DNA of 64,000 bases from Kutzneria sp. CA-103260 (GTDB lineage: Bacteria > Actinomycetota > Actinomycetes > Mycobacteriales > Pseudonocardiaceae). The stretch lies in the NCBI RefSeq assembly GCF_018263855.1, contig NZ_CP073318.1:1612001-1676000 (forward strand), written 5' to 3'. Made by a program: the position numbers and the translations under genes. Positions 43,402-52,491 of this stretch are shown here, piece by piece; the stretch's first letter is position 1, and the number at the start of each line of letters is the position of its first letter. A model generated the notes under the pieces. That model was not told where the DNA came from. It searched no databases and saw only the letters and a list, made by a program, of their open reading frames with translations.

Positions 43402-43797
43402 TCAGTCCTCGGGGATGGTGTAGAAGGGGAAAACCAGGTTGCGCTGGTTGTTGGTGGACCGGACGGTGTAGCGGACGTCCAGGTACAGCACGCCCTCGTT
43501 GACCGTGTCGTAGGCGACGACCACGTCGGTGACCTCGATGCGCGGCTCCCAGCGGTCCAGCGCCACCCGCACCTCGTGCGCGAGCCGGCCGGCGGTCTCG
43601 CCGTCGCCGGGCGCGAACACGTAGTCGTGGATGCCGCAGCCGAACTCCGGCCGCATCGGGCGCTCCCCGGGCGCGGTGCCGAGGATGATCCGGATGGCCT
43701 GCTCGATCTCCACGTCCTGGGACACCATTGCCACGCCGCCGGTCGGCGCGACACCCATCGGGAACGACCAGCCCCGGCCGATGAACGGCGAGCTCAC
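43402..43797 (-). CDS. Baseplate wedge gp25-like protein (Afp9-like)
   Basis: A 131-residue GPW/gp25-family protein. FIGRGWSFPMGVAPTGG, VSQDVEIEQAIRIILGTAPG and ERPMRPEFGCGIHDYVFAP contain the conserved EPR-like (here ERPMRPEFG) core motif that knits the sheath to the baseplate. Starts with GTG overlapping the PAAR stop (GTGA). Confidence 0.92.
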   Translation of the reverse strand: MSSPFIGRGWSFPMGVAPTGGVAMVSQDVEIEQAIRIILGTAPGERPMRPEFGCGIHDYVFAPGDGETAGRLAHEVRVALDRWEPRIEVTDVVVAYDTVNEGVLYLDVRYTVRSTNNQRNLVFPFYTIPED

Positions 43798-44105
43798 AGC
43801 GCACCCCCGATCAGCACGTTGAACGCGCCGACCACGATGTGCGCCCCGCAGGAGGTCTGGTCGCGGACACAGGCCACCGGCAGGCCGCCGATCAGCACCG
43901 TGCGCGGCGGGCCCATGGCTGGCAGCACCCGGTTGGCCGGGCCCATCGCGGCGTGCGGCGGGACGACGCACCCGTGCAGGCTGCCGACCACCGCCGCCGG
44001 CTTGCCCTCGATCAGCACGGTGAGAGCGGCGGGTACCGGTGGCACCGGCGGCAGCACCGTGCCACCGTGGTCGGTGGCGTCCCCGATCCTGGCTGCGGGC
44101 GGCAC
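43794..44105 (-). CDS. PAAR-repeat spike tip protein (Afp10-like)
   Basis: A 103-residue spike cap. It begins PPAARIGDATDHGGTVLPPV and carries repeated Gly-Gly/Val-Leu-I-Gly turns (VLIEGKPAAVVGSLHGC, TVLIGGLPVACVRDQTSCGA) with His/Cys residues that bind the tip metal in PAAR folds. GTG at 44105 has AAGGGAG upstream. It caps the VgrG-like spike encoded just before it and may carry an effector, but no extension domain is present. Confidence 0.92.
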   Translation of the reverse strand: MPPAARIGDATDHGGTVLPPVPPVPAALTVLIEGKPAAVVGSLHGCVVPPHAAMGPANRVLPAMGPPRTVLIGGLPVACVRDQTSCGAHIVVGAFNVLIGGAL

Positions 44106-44118
44106 GTCCGTCTCCCTT

Positions 44119-45813
44119 CTAGTTGATTTTGACCAGGGCCGCGCGCAGGCTCGCGAGCAGGCCACCGTCCACAGTGGTCTCGGTCGTGCCGGTCACGGCC
44201 ACCGTCCCGCCCTTGAGCTCCAGCTTCCCGGCCCCGGCGTCGACGGTGATGCCTTGCGCGGACAGGGTGATCGAGCTGCCGTGGGCCTTGAGGGTGATCG
44301 TGTCGCGGGCGGCGTTGAGCTTGATCTCCAGCTGGCCGTCCCCGCTGGCCACCCGCACGCCCGGCGGTCCGGCGACGCCGTCGATCAGCTCCAGCCGATG
44401 TCCCTTGCGCGACACCAGGGAACGGCGGTTCACCGAGCCGGAGCCGTTGACCAGCGGCATGTCGTGCTTCGACGGCAGGTCACGGCCGTTGTAGAGGCCG
44501 CCGATCACGTACGGCAGGTCGAGGCAGCCCTGTTCGAACGCCACCAGCACCTCGTCGTTGACCTCCGGGCTGAACACCCCGCCGCCCTGGCCGCCCAGCT
44601 GCGCCGTGCGCACCCAGTCCGTCTCGTAGGTGTCGTCCAGCCACGGGAACTTCAGTCGCACCCAGCCGCGCTGCTTGCCGTCGGGTTCCCGGATGTCGGT
44701 GACGATTCCCGTGGCCACACCGGGGAAACGCGGACCCCGAGCCCGGGGTCCGACGCCGGCGGTGAGGCCGCCGAGCGAGCGGTCCGGGGTGGCGGCGACC
44801 AGCACGGTGGTGCGGTAGCCGGTGTCGGCGTCGATGGCGTGCCGCACCGAGGCCGCGGTGTACTGGCCGTCGAAGTCGGGTCCGCACTGGGCGAGTTTGA
44901 TCTGGGTTCCCGCTTTGAGCTCCGCCTCGCCGGTGACCACGGCCTCCAACTCGCCGAGCGCCGAGCTCATCGACTCGGCCAGCGAACGGGCGGCGGCGAT
45001 CGTCTCGGCCTGCGTGCCGTAGGGCGTGCCGACGACCAGGGCCGTGGCGGAGCCGATCTTCGCGTCCTTGAGTCCGGATTGGACGGTGTTGCTGGGCTTG
45101 GTGGGAACAGTTGCCACCAAGGCCTTCTTGGCGTCCACATGCCAGCCCCGCACCTGTACGGTGTCGACTTGGTCGGCCGAGGTGAGCGCGGCCCGCAGCG
45201 CCAGCAGGTTCTTGCCGTGCGCCAGCTCCATCGGGACGCCCGAGGGCTTGGGCGGCGCGAAGTCGAGTCGGCCCAGATCGTCGACCTGGACCGTGACTCC
45301 CAGCTGTGCGGCCAGGTCCTGGAGGAATTCCCAGTCGGACACGCCGGCCTGGGACAGGTGTTGGTAGATCACCGAGGGCACGTCGATGGCGCCGGGCGTG
45401 AGGCCGGCGTTCGCGGCGACCTTGCGCACGATCGCGGCGGCGCTCATGTCGCGAAACGCCAACACACGACGCCCGCGCTGCAACCGGTGCGCCCGCCCCA
45501 GCGCGTGTACCACGGTGTAGCTGCCGGTGCTGTCGACCTCCAACTCCAGCGCCGTCACCTCACCGACGAAAAGCCGGGTGGTGGACTGGGTTTCCGGCAC
45601 CACCACGGATACCGTCAGCGGCCGGCCGATCGTGACGCCGGTCTGCGCGCACAGTTCCTGGTGCGGGTCGCGGAAAGCCAGCAACGCGGCGTCCGGCCGG
45701 CCGAGGCTCTGGTCGACGACCGTGCGCGTGAGCTGGTCCTGCCAGGCCGGTGGCAGCGGCCCCGGCACGCCGATCACCGGGTCGGCGGCGTAGGAGCGGT
45801 CCGGCGCGGTCAC
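44119..45813 (-). CDS. VgrG-like spike protein (Afp8-like)
   Basis: A 564-residue spike: gp27-like hub (residues 30-330; VVHALGRAHRLQRGRRVLAF, YQHLSQAGVSDWEFLQDLAA) and gp5-like OB fold plus beta-helix needle (GIVTDIREPDGKQRGWVRLK, FPWLDDTYETDWVRTAQLGG, EVLVAFEQGCLDLPYVIGGL, then short repeats ending TVDGGLLASLRAALVKIN). It overlaps the LysM gene by GTGA and precedes the PAAR gene by 13 nt. No C-terminal effector domain. Confidence 0.93.
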   Translation of the reverse strand: MTAPDRSYAADPVIGVPGPLPPAWQDQLTRTVVDQSLGRPDAALLAFRDPHQELCAQTGVTIGRPLTVSVVVPETQSTTRLFVGEVTALELEVDSTGSYTVVHALGRAHRLQRGRRVLAFRDMSAAAIVRKVAANAGLTPGAIDVPSVIYQHLSQAGVSDWEFLQDLAAQLGVTVQVDDLGRLDFAPPKPSGVPMELAHGKNLLALRAALTSADQVDTVQVRGWHVDAKKALVATVPTKPSNTVQSGLKDAKIGSATALVVGTPYGTQAETIAAARSLAESMSSALGELEAVVTGEAELKAGTQIKLAQCGPDFDGQYTAASVRHAIDADTGYRTTVLVAATPDRSLGGLTAGVGPRARGPRFPGVATGIVTDIREPDGKQRGWVRLKFPWLDDTYETDWVRTAQLGGQGGGVFSPEVNDEVLVAFEQGCLDLPYVIGGLYNGRDLPSKHDMPLVNGSGSVNRRSLVSRKGHRLELIDGVAGPPGVRVASGDGQLEIKLNAARDTITLKAHGSSITLSAQGITVDAGAGKLELKGGTVAVTGTTETTVDGGLLASLRAALVKIN

Positions 45814-46505
45814 GACGACACCGCCGGCACCAGCAGTTCGCTGCCCGGCGTGAGCGCCATCGGGTCGTCGATGTTGTTGGCCTCGGCGATCATCCGCCAG
45901 GCGGTCGCGTCGCCGTACTCGCGCCAGGCGATCTGGGCCAGGCTGTCGCCGGCCACCACCTGGTGCGTCTTCGTCGCCTCCAGAGCGCCGGAGGTCGGGT
46001 TCTGGCCGGGCACGTCGTTGCTGGCCTCGCTGATCGACAGCGCGCAGGTGGCGCGCAGCGGCGTGCCGTCGACGTCGAACAGCGTGTAGGTGACCTGGAG
46101 GCTGGACAGGACGCCGTCGAACGACGTCGTCCGGGCCGTGCCCCAGTCGAAGCGGACCCATGGGCTGGCCGGCTTCTTCGCGCTCAGGCTCTTCGGCGTC
46201 GGCACGCAGGCGTCCATCAGCCGCTCGACCTGCCGCTCCACCGAGTCGTCGTGCTCGGCCGTCGCGTCCAGGAACATCTCCAGCGACAGCGTTCGCGGGC
46301 CGCTGCCCACGAACTCCGGCATCGCCGACTTCTTGGCCATCCGCGCCGGCTTGCGCCGCCACTCCGTGGTCTTGTTCAGCGACAGGCGGTTCGGGTTGAA
46401 CTGGAACTTGATCCGGCCGATCGTCGCCCCCGGCTGCGCCCCCACCCGCGGCGGCGGCTCTCGGATCAGCAGCTGCGCCCGGGCCAGGCTGGTGCCCACA
46501 ACCAT
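45810..46505 (-). CDS. LysM-domain baseplate hub protein (Afp7/gp53-like)
   Basis: A 231-residue protein: a tail-tube-related N-terminal part (PGATIGRIKFQFNPNRLSLN, TLSLEMFLDAT) and a C-terminal LysM (about 170-228; THQVVAGDSLAQIAWREYGD, ANNIDDPMALTPGSELLVP). In eCIS the LysM protein joins the tube to the spike hub. Coupled to the VgrG gene downstream; follows the second tube gene by 15 nt. Confidence 0.92.
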   Translation of the reverse strand: MVVGTSLARAQLLIREPPPRVGAQPGATIGRIKFQFNPNRLSLNKTTEWRRKPARMAKKSAMPEFVGSGPRTLSLEMFLDATAEHDDSVERQVERLMDACVPTPKSLSAKKPASPWVRFDWGTARTTSFDGVLSSLQVTYTLFDVDGTPLRATCALSISEASNDVPGQNPTSGALEATKTHQVVAGDSLAQIAWREYGDATAWRMIAEANNIDDPMALTPGSELLVPAVSS

Positions 46506-46520
46506 GTCTCTTCGCTCCTT

Positions 46521-46940
46521 CTAGGACGCCCGAAGGCCCTGGTGGGCGATTTCCAGCGTCTCCACCGCCGCCTCCGACCGGCTTGGGTCGAACGAGGGGC
46601 CCTGCCAGTTCACCGGCACGATGCCCAGCACCTGCCAGCGGGCGATCGGCGTCAGATTCGGCTCCAGCGCGACGATCTCGCCGTCCTTGCGCTCCACCTG
46701 GCGGATGATCTGCTCCAGCCAGGTCGCCACCTTCGTCGTGTCCGGCGTCAGCGGCCGGGTCAGCGTGATGTTGGACCACGTGATCCTGGACGGCAGCTGC
46801 CAGGTGAACCCGTTGTTGCCGCCCTCGGCGTACTCCTCCATCTCCACCCTCGCCCCCAGTCCCGCGCACGTGTGGAACGCCCCCAGGTCGTCCCCGCCCA
46901 CCGTGAGCCGGAAGAACACACTTGACCCGAAGTTCGCCAT
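46521..46940 (-). CDS. Second inner tube protein (gp19-like, Afp5-like)
   Basis: A 139-residue phage T4 gp19-type tail tube protein. GSSVFFRLTVGGDDLGAFHT, GARVEMEEYAEGGNNGFTWQ and NITLTRPLTPDTTKVATWLE are family-typical; QVLGIVPVNWQGPSFDPS closes the ring fold. In Afp/PVC this short-run paralogue (Afp5) forms the first tube rings by the baseplate. It follows the repeat protein by 13 nt. Confidence 0.9.
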   Translation of the reverse strand: MANFGSSVFFRLTVGGDDLGAFHTCAGLGARVEMEEYAEGGNNGFTWQLPSRITWSNITLTRPLTPDTTKVATWLEQIIRQVERKDGEIVALEPNLTPIARWQVLGIVPVNWQGPSFDPSRSEAAVETLEIAHQGLRAS

Positions 46941-46953
46941 CGCCTTCGTCCTC

Positions 46954-49731
46954 TCAGTACCGACGCTCGTGACCGCGGCCCGCCCGCTCCCGGTCGAGGC
47001 GGATCTCCGCCCGCAACATCCGGTTCAGCGGCTCGTACAGCCGTCTCGCCAGCTCGTCCATGTCCAGCCCGTCGATCGGATCCGCCGGTGGGGCCGCCGA
47101 CCCGTTCTGGGGACGGGCCGGCGGCCGGTGCGAGCCAGGCATGGGGGTGAGTCCCGGCTCGCGCTCAGGGGGCGGCTCCACCGGCTCAGATGGCCGGGCC
47201 ACCGGCGTCGCCGTATCGGGCATGCTGGTCAGCGGTTCGCCGATGCTTCGCCTTTGCACCACCGGCTTCGTGCCCGCGCGGGCAACGCGCTGAATCGCCG
47301 GCGCCTCGGTCGGGGCCGGCGATGCCGGCGGTTGTTCGACGGCTGGGGCCGGTGGCGACGTCGGCTTGATGGCCTGCGCCTGCTGGGCATCCGGTCGCCG
47401 CACCCGCTGAATGGCCGGGGCGGTCTGGGTGACCAGGAGTGCTTGCTGCGTGGCCGGGCCGACCGGTCGGACGGAGTCGACGGCTTGCCTCGTGACCTGG
47501 GCCAGCGGTTCGCCGAGCCCGGCGGATCGCTGAGCGACTTGGCTGGGCTCCACCGAACGCTGAATCGGCTGGGTCGCCGGGGAGGTGGGCGCCGTGGCCT
47601 GGGTTGTCCGTTGGGTGGCCGTCGATGGGGCGGGCTGGGTGGTCGGCTGAGTTGGCTGCAGTGTCGGCCGCACAGCCTGGTCCGCCGGCAGAGCCTGCTG
47701 GCGGTGGTCAGTTTGCACTGCCGGGCGAGCATTCGGCTGCGCTGCCCGCTGAATGGGGTGCGGGTCGGCCTGACTCGGCTGGCTAATCGGGGTCGTCGGC
47801 TGGATGGGCTCGGCGGAGGGGAGAGCCGCCGAGCCCATTGGGTAGGTGGTTTCGGCGGATCGCTGGATGGCCGGGCCCGTTGGGTTGGTGGGCGTGGCGG
47901 AGCGCTGGGGCGTTTGCCCTGCCGACAGGATGGGCGCGGCGGGCAGCTGAGTCGCCTGGTCTGCCGGCCGGTTGGTTTCGGAAGACGGGAAGGCGGTTCG
48001 GCCCGTCGAATGGGTGGGCGCAGCGGACCGTTGAGTCGCCTGGTCTGCCGAATGGGTGGGCGCGGCGGACTGTTGGATCGGCTGGGCTGTCGGTTGGGTG
48101 GTTGCCGCTGATCGCTGGATGGCCGGACCCGCCGGGTGGGTGGGTGCGGTAGAGCGCTGGATGGCCTGTCCTGTTGACAGGATCGGTGCGGCGGATTGCT
48201 TGATCGCCTGGTCCGCTGGTCGGATCGGGGCAGGCGGTCGCTGAGCGGTCTGGTCCGCCGGATGCGTGGGTTCGGCAGTAGGGGAATCGGCCGGACCCGT
48301 TGGCCGGATGGGCTTGGCGAGTGGGGAAGCGGCCTGGCTTGTCGGCCGGATCGGCTCAGCGGCAGGGAGACCCGCAGGGTGGGTGGGTTCGGCAGATCGC
48401 TGGGCTGCGTGGCCCTTCGGCTGGGCAGGTTCGGCGGATCGCTGAACTGGCTGGGCAGGTCCGGCGGCCTGCTTGGTTGCCCGGTCCGCCGATCGACCGC
48501 CCTTGGCGGACTTCCGAGTAGCCGGTTGCGCCGGCTTGGCGGATCGCTGAGCGGCCTGGATTGCCGGTTCGGCGGCCGAATGGGCCGCAGAGTGTGTGGA
48601 TGCCGGCTCGGCGGGGTGGACGGTCGGCCGGGTCGGCCGGAGCGTTGACCGGACGGCCCGGGCCACTCGCTGAATCGCCTGCGTCGCCGACTGAAAGGCG
48701 CGGGTCGGCAAATGAACGGCCTGGACTGCCGAGTGGGTGGGCTGCGCCGCAGGCAAGGTGGAGCGGGGCACCAGTGGGGAGGACTGGACCGCCGGTGGAA
48801 CCGAAGGGCCCGCCGGCGAAACCGAAGGGGCTGTCGGATGGACGGCCGAGGGCTGGGTGGCTCGGGTGTCCGGAAGGGTCGGCTGGAGCGCGGGCTGGAT
48901 GGCGCGAGCCGCCAGTGGGGCAACGTCGCGAGTCGGTCCGGCACTCTCGCCCGGCAGTGGCGCTGCCTTGCCTGTTGGTCGGACAAACGTTCCTGCCGGC
49001 GACGCTGACTGGCTTGTTGCCTGGCCAATGTCGCCCACCTTGCCGGTCGGCCGGGCACTCTCGCCCGCGTGCGGGGCAGAATCGGTTGTCAGTGGGGCAG
49101 CCTTGCCCGCGAGCGGGGCGGCCTTGCTCGTTGGATGGGCACCCGCCAGTGGAGCGACTTCACGTTTCGGTGCGGCGGGCTGGTCCGTTGGGTGAGTGGC
49201 CGAGAGTTGAGTGTCCGGCAGCGTCGGCTGGATGGCTTGGGCCGCGGGGACAACGGGCTGGTCGGCCGGGTCGGCGGTCGAGCGCTGGATGGGATGGGCG
49301 CCCGCCGCCGGCTGACTGGTCGGCACTGGGCGAGAGGTCACGAGCGGGGGAGCGGGTGGGGCGACCGGCCGCTGCACGGTGGGAAGGCGGCGGGCGGGGG
49401 GAAGGGGAACCTCGATCGGAGCCGGCTCAGCCAGAAGCCGCATGGGGAGGGCGGAGTCGGCGACGACCCGGACCACGCCGTCGACCCGGCCGGAGGGGGC
49501 GGCGGGGGTGACGGCGTGGCCGAGACCGCTGGTGAGGGAAGGGTTCTGCCAGGTGGCGAGGGAGCCGGTGAAGGCCGAGCCCAGGGTGGACGGGGAAGGG
49601 GTGATGACCCCGGCCATGGGGGAGACCCGGGGCCACTCCCGCCGTGGCGGCGGGGGAGGGGAAGGCGCCCCAGAAGGAAGGGGATTGCGAGGGGAAGCTT
49701 TGCGGAAGAGCCGCCGCCACAAGGGAATCAC
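46954..49731 (-). CDS. Pro/Ala/Gln/Thr-rich repeat protein of the injection-system operon
   Basis: A 925-residue, mostly disordered protein. The N-terminus is short and basic (MIPLWRRLFRKASPR). From about residue 100 to 820 it consists of degenerate 12-20-residue repeats built on QRSAAPTHPAGPAIQRSA-like and ADQATQ phrases with almost no hydrophobic core. The last 80 residues are ordered and charged (MDELARRLYEPLNRML, EIRLDRERAGRG). Actinobacterial eCIS operons often have a poorly conserved gene here. It could be a ruler/tape-measure substitute, a lumen protein or a cargo scaffold; none is proven. GTG start overlaps the small upstream gene (GTGA). Confidence 0.85.
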   Translation of the reverse strand: MIPLWRRLFRKASPRNPLPSGAPSPPPPPRREWPRVSPMAGVITPSPSTLGSAFTGSLATWQNPSLTSGLGHAVTPAAPSGRVDGVVRVVADSALPMRLLAEPAPIEVPLPPARRLPTVQRPVAPPAPPLVTSRPVPTSQPAAGAHPIQRSTADPADQPVVPAAQAIQPTLPDTQLSATHPTDQPAAPKREVAPLAGAHPTSKAAPLAGKAAPLTTDSAPHAGESARPTGKVGDIGQATSQSASPAGTFVRPTGKAAPLPGESAGPTRDVAPLAARAIQPALQPTLPDTRATQPSAVHPTAPSVSPAGPSVPPAVQSSPLVPRSTLPAAQPTHSAVQAVHLPTRAFQSATQAIQRVARAVRSTLRPTRPTVHPAEPASTHSAAHSAAEPAIQAAQRSAKPAQPATRKSAKGGRSADRATKQAAGPAQPVQRSAEPAQPKGHAAQRSAEPTHPAGLPAAEPIRPTSQAASPLAKPIRPTGPADSPTAEPTHPADQTAQRPPAPIRPADQAIKQSAAPILSTGQAIQRSTAPTHPAGPAIQRSAATTQPTAQPIQQSAAPTHSADQATQRSAAPTHSTGRTAFPSSETNRPADQATQLPAAPILSAGQTPQRSATPTNPTGPAIQRSAETTYPMGSAALPSAEPIQPTTPISQPSQADPHPIQRAAQPNARPAVQTDHRQQALPADQAVRPTLQPTQPTTQPAPSTATQRTTQATAPTSPATQPIQRSVEPSQVAQRSAGLGEPLAQVTRQAVDSVRPVGPATQQALLVTQTAPAIQRVRRPDAQQAQAIKPTSPPAPAVEQPPASPAPTEAPAIQRVARAGTKPVVQRRSIGEPLTSMPDTATPVARPSEPVEPPPEREPGLTPMPGSHRPPARPQNGSAAPPADPIDGLDMDELARRLYEPLNRMLRAEIRLDRERAGRGHERRY

Positions 49732-49886
49732 CTGCCTTCGCGGGCTCGGAGGTTGATGTCGGAGATGTGTTGGACCCAGCGTCGGCGCTCATGGTGTTCG
49801 AGGTCGAGGATCTCGGCGCGGGGCCAGTGGAAGTGATAGGCGACGTACGCGATCTCCTCGTGCAGCTGGTCGACCGCGTACGTCAC
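49728..49886 (-). CDS. Small eCIS protein (DUF6760-like)
   Basis: A 52-residue protein with GTG start and GTGA overlap at both ends. TYAVDQLHEEIAYVAYHFHW, PRAEILDLEHHERRRWVQHI resembles the small DUF6760 proteins and phage tail assembly peptides that precede tape-measure-type genes. In phages, such short proteins chaperone the tape measure; here it directly precedes the long repeat protein, which fits. Confidence 0.8.
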   Translation of the reverse strand: MTYAVDQLHEEIAYVAYHFHWPRAEILDLEHHERRRWVQHISDINLRAREGR

Positions 49887-50338
49887 GATTCCCCCAGGCG
49901 GCCGCCGGCGATGTCGACCTCGAAGCTGGAGCCGCACGACGGGCACTGCATCGCGGCCCGGGTGTGGCCCTCGCTGTTGACACGCCGGTAGAACTCCTGG
50001 AGGAAGGCGATGTCGGTGGCGTACATCTGCTCGACGAGCCCGGGATGGATGTCGGTGAGCGTGCCGAGGCGGGTGATGACCTGGGCCAGCAGAACCACGC
50101 TGAGATAGGCGGGGTTCTCCTTGACCCGGATGTCGATCTGCGGGCGCAGCTCGTCCCGGGCGGTGGCCAGCCGCATCCGGCCGGTGCGGTGCAGGGTGCC
50201 GTCGGAGTGCAGGTAGCCCCGGGGGAGCTCGAACTCGAACTCGGTCTGGAGGTCCGAAGTGGACGGTTCAGCGGCCGGCTCCGGGCGGTCGCGGGCCAGT
50301 TCGTCCAGCTCCCGCAGGGACGTGATCTGGCGCCTCAT
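49883..50338 (-). CDS. T4 gp26/assembly-like eCIS protein with a CxxC pair
   Basis: A 151-residue cytosolic protein: EFEFELPRGYLHSDGTLHRT, MRLATARDELRPQIDIRVKE, NPAYLSVVLLAQVITRLGTL and a C-terminal QCPSCGSSFEVD with one CxxC. Genes like it sit between tube and tape-measure-like genes in actinobacterial contractile systems and resemble tail assembly/baseplate chaperones. Starts in ATGA overlap with the tube gene; metal binding by one CxxC would need dimerisation. Confidence 0.75.
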   Translation of the reverse strand: MRRQITSLRELDELARDRPEPAAEPSTSDLQTEFEFELPRGYLHSDGTLHRTGRMRLATARDELRPQIDIRVKENPAYLSVVLLAQVITRLGTLTDIHPGLVEQMYATDIAFLQEFYRRVNSEGHTRAAMQCPSCGSSFEVDIAGGRLGES

Positions 50339-50772
50339 TCGATCTCGATCCGCTCGAAGGTGACGGTGGCCTTCTCCTCGGCGCCGGCGGACTGGGAGGC
50401 GCTGAGGCTGGGCCCCTCCCACTTGCTGACCCAGGCGTCGAACAGCTGCATGCGGCGCACGGTCTTGCCGTCGGGATCCATGATCTCGATGGTCAGGTTC
50501 TGCCGGGCCGAGTCGACGTCGCCATTGAGGGTCTTCTTGATCCAGTCGCTGAACGCGTTGCTCGGGTCCATGCCGCGGGTGATGGTCACCTCCCCGCCCT
50601 TGTGCGCCCCGGGCTGCTTCTTGTTCATCGGCTTGCCCTGCGCCGACACCTGCATGGTCTCGACCACGTCCTGCTCGACGACCAGGCCGCTGATCTCCTT
50701 CACGGACTCCACGGTCACGCCGCCGAGCTGGACGCCGAACCGGTGCGTGGCAAGGGTGTCTCCGGTGGCCAT
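50335..50772 (-). CDS. Main inner tube protein (gp19-like, Afp1-like)
   Basis: A 145-residue gp19-type tube subunit: THRFGVQLGGVTVESVKEIS, GLVVEQDVVETMQVSAQGKP, KKQPGAHKGGEVTITRGMDP and a C-terminal strand ATVTFERIEIE. It follows the sheath by 22 nt, the standard sheath-tube order, and forms the main rigid tube. Confidence 0.94.
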   Translation of the reverse strand: MATGDTLATHRFGVQLGGVTVESVKEISGLVVEQDVVETMQVSAQGKPMNKKQPGAHKGGEVTITRGMDPSNAFSDWIKKTLNGDVDSARQNLTIEIMDPDGKTVRRMQLFDAWVSKWEGPSLSASQSAGAEEKATVTFERIEIE

Positions 50773-50794
50773 GGTGCCAACCGTCCTTTCGCGA

Positions 50795-52333
50795 CTACTC
50801 GTTGATCAGGCTGGTGCTGTCCGAGAACTGGGACAGCCGGAACACCACGAACTCGGCCGGCTTCACCGGCGACACACCGATCTCGCAGACCACCTGGCCC
50901 AGGTCGATGGACTCCTGGGGATTGTTCTCCCGGTCGCACTTGACGTAGAACGCCTCGTCGGGGGTGCGGCCGAACAGCGCCCCGGCCCGCCACTGCTCGG
51001 TGAGGAAAGCGCTGATGTTGCGGCGGATGCTGGACCACAGCCGGTCGTCGTTGGGCTCGAACACCACCCACTGGGTGCCGACCAGGATCGACTCCTCCAG
51101 GAAGTTGAACAGCCGCCGCACGTTCAGGTACCGCCACGCCGGATCCGAGGCCAGGGTGCGGGCGCCCCAGATCCGGATGCCGCGGCCGGGGAACGGCCGG
51201 ATGCAGTTGACGCCAATGGGGTTGAGCAGATCCTGCTCGCCCTTGCTCAGCGACAGCTCCAGGTCCACGGCGCCGCGGATGACCTCGTTGGCGGGCGCCT
51301 TGTGCACGCCGCGCTCGGTGTCGCTGCGGGCCCACACACCGGCGACGTGCCCGCTGGGCGGCACCATCCGGTTGCGGCCGGACGCCGGGTCGAACACTGA
51401 GATCCACGGGTAATACAGTGCGGAGTAACGGGAATCGTAGCCGGCCTCGTCCATCCGCCAGTCCCGGACCTGCTGCGCGTTCAGCCCCGGCGGCGCGTCC
51501 AGCACGGCGACCCGGTCGCCCATCTGCTCGCAGTGGGAGATCACGGCCAACTGCACGGTGCGCACGGCCTCGGCGTCGATCAGGCCACGCTGGTAGGCGC
51601 TCATCAGGTCGGGCACCGCGACCATGGTGACCGCGTCGATGGTCTCCAGGCCGCCGAAGCCGGTCCGGTCGGCGAGGCCGCCGACGTACTCGGCGGGGTC
51701 GAACCGGCCCTTGGCCGCGGGCGTGGCCGGCAGTTGCGGCGCGGCCGGCACGGTGACGGTCTGCTTGTCCGGCCGGGCCAGCGGCCCGTCCGGCTGCTCG
51801 GTGACCTGGATCAGCTTGGACCGCTCGTTGACCTGGGTGACGACGTAGCCGCGGACGTTCCGCCGCGTCGACACGTCGAAGGTCTCCGTGACCTGCCCGC
51901 CCTGGCTCACCTGGAGCCGGAACCGGTCCTCGGGCGGGTTCTCCCCGTCCACGTCGGTGACCTCAACGGTCACGTCGGCGCTGGTGGCCGGCAGCGCGGC
52001 GATGGTCAGCGCCCCCAACTGCACCGGCGTGGGCGCGGGCCGCTCGACGGGGACGGCGGCCCCGTCGCGCGGCCCGCCCACGCGCACGATGTACGCGCTG
52101 CCGCCGCCGTTGGCGAAGTAGCCGTACACGGCGTGACCGAGGTGGTTGTCCGCGTCGAAGCCGCCGAACGTGCGGGCGTACTGGTCCCAGTTGGTGACCA
52201 GCGTCGGCTGGTGGAACGGCCCCTGCCCGGCGAAGCCGACGAAGGCGGCCACGGCGGTGCCGACTCCCTCGATCGGCCGGGCGCCGGACTGGACCTCCTC
52301 CACGTAGACGCCTGGCGAGAGATAGGACGGCAT
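50795..52333 (-). CDS. Contractile tail sheath protein (Afp2-like)
   Basis: A 512-residue sheath: MPSYLSPGVYVEEVQSGARP and GVGTAVAAFVGFAGQGPFHQ at the N-terminus, FNFLEESILVGTQWVVFEPN and C-terminal ENNPQESIDLGQVVCEIGVS, VKPAEFVVFRLSQFS are the conserved handshake strands that link subunits. The central domain is moderate in size. ATG at 52333 with AAGGAG upstream. Only one sheath gene is present, unlike Afp/PVC with three. Confidence 0.95.
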   Translation of the reverse strand: MPSYLSPGVYVEEVQSGARPIEGVGTAVAAFVGFAGQGPFHQPTLVTNWDQYARTFGGFDADNHLGHAVYGYFANGGGSAYIVRVGGPRDGAAVPVERPAPTPVQLGALTIAALPATSADVTVEVTDVDGENPPEDRFRLQVSQGGQVTETFDVSTRRNVRGYVVTQVNERSKLIQVTEQPDGPLARPDKQTVTVPAAPQLPATPAAKGRFDPAEYVGGLADRTGFGGLETIDAVTMVAVPDLMSAYQRGLIDAEAVRTVQLAVISHCEQMGDRVAVLDAPPGLNAQQVRDWRMDEAGYDSRYSALYYPWISVFDPASGRNRMVPPSGHVAGVWARSDTERGVHKAPANEVIRGAVDLELSLSKGEQDLLNPIGVNCIRPFPGRGIRIWGARTLASDPAWRYLNVRRLFNFLEESILVGTQWVVFEPNDDRLWSSIRRNISAFLTEQWRAGALFGRTPDEAFYVKCDRENNPQESIDLGQVVCEIGVSPVKPAEFVVFRLSQFSDSTSLINE

Positions 52334-52491
52334 GCTCGCTCCTTCGTCGACCCGGATTGGCTCGGTCTCCAGCATCGCCGCAACGGTGGGAACAGGGCAG
52401 GTTCCGCCGTCCCGCGCCCGGGGCAGCGCCGTTGCCTGTCCGGACACCCTCAGTGAGCGGAGACTGCACCCGGCGTTGCCCGGACTGAACC

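Noticed and set aside
47200-48700. Dense short DNA repeats resembling an array
   Set aside because: They are degenerate, codon-phased repeats coding for the Pro/Gln-rich protein, without the constant spacing of a CRISPR.
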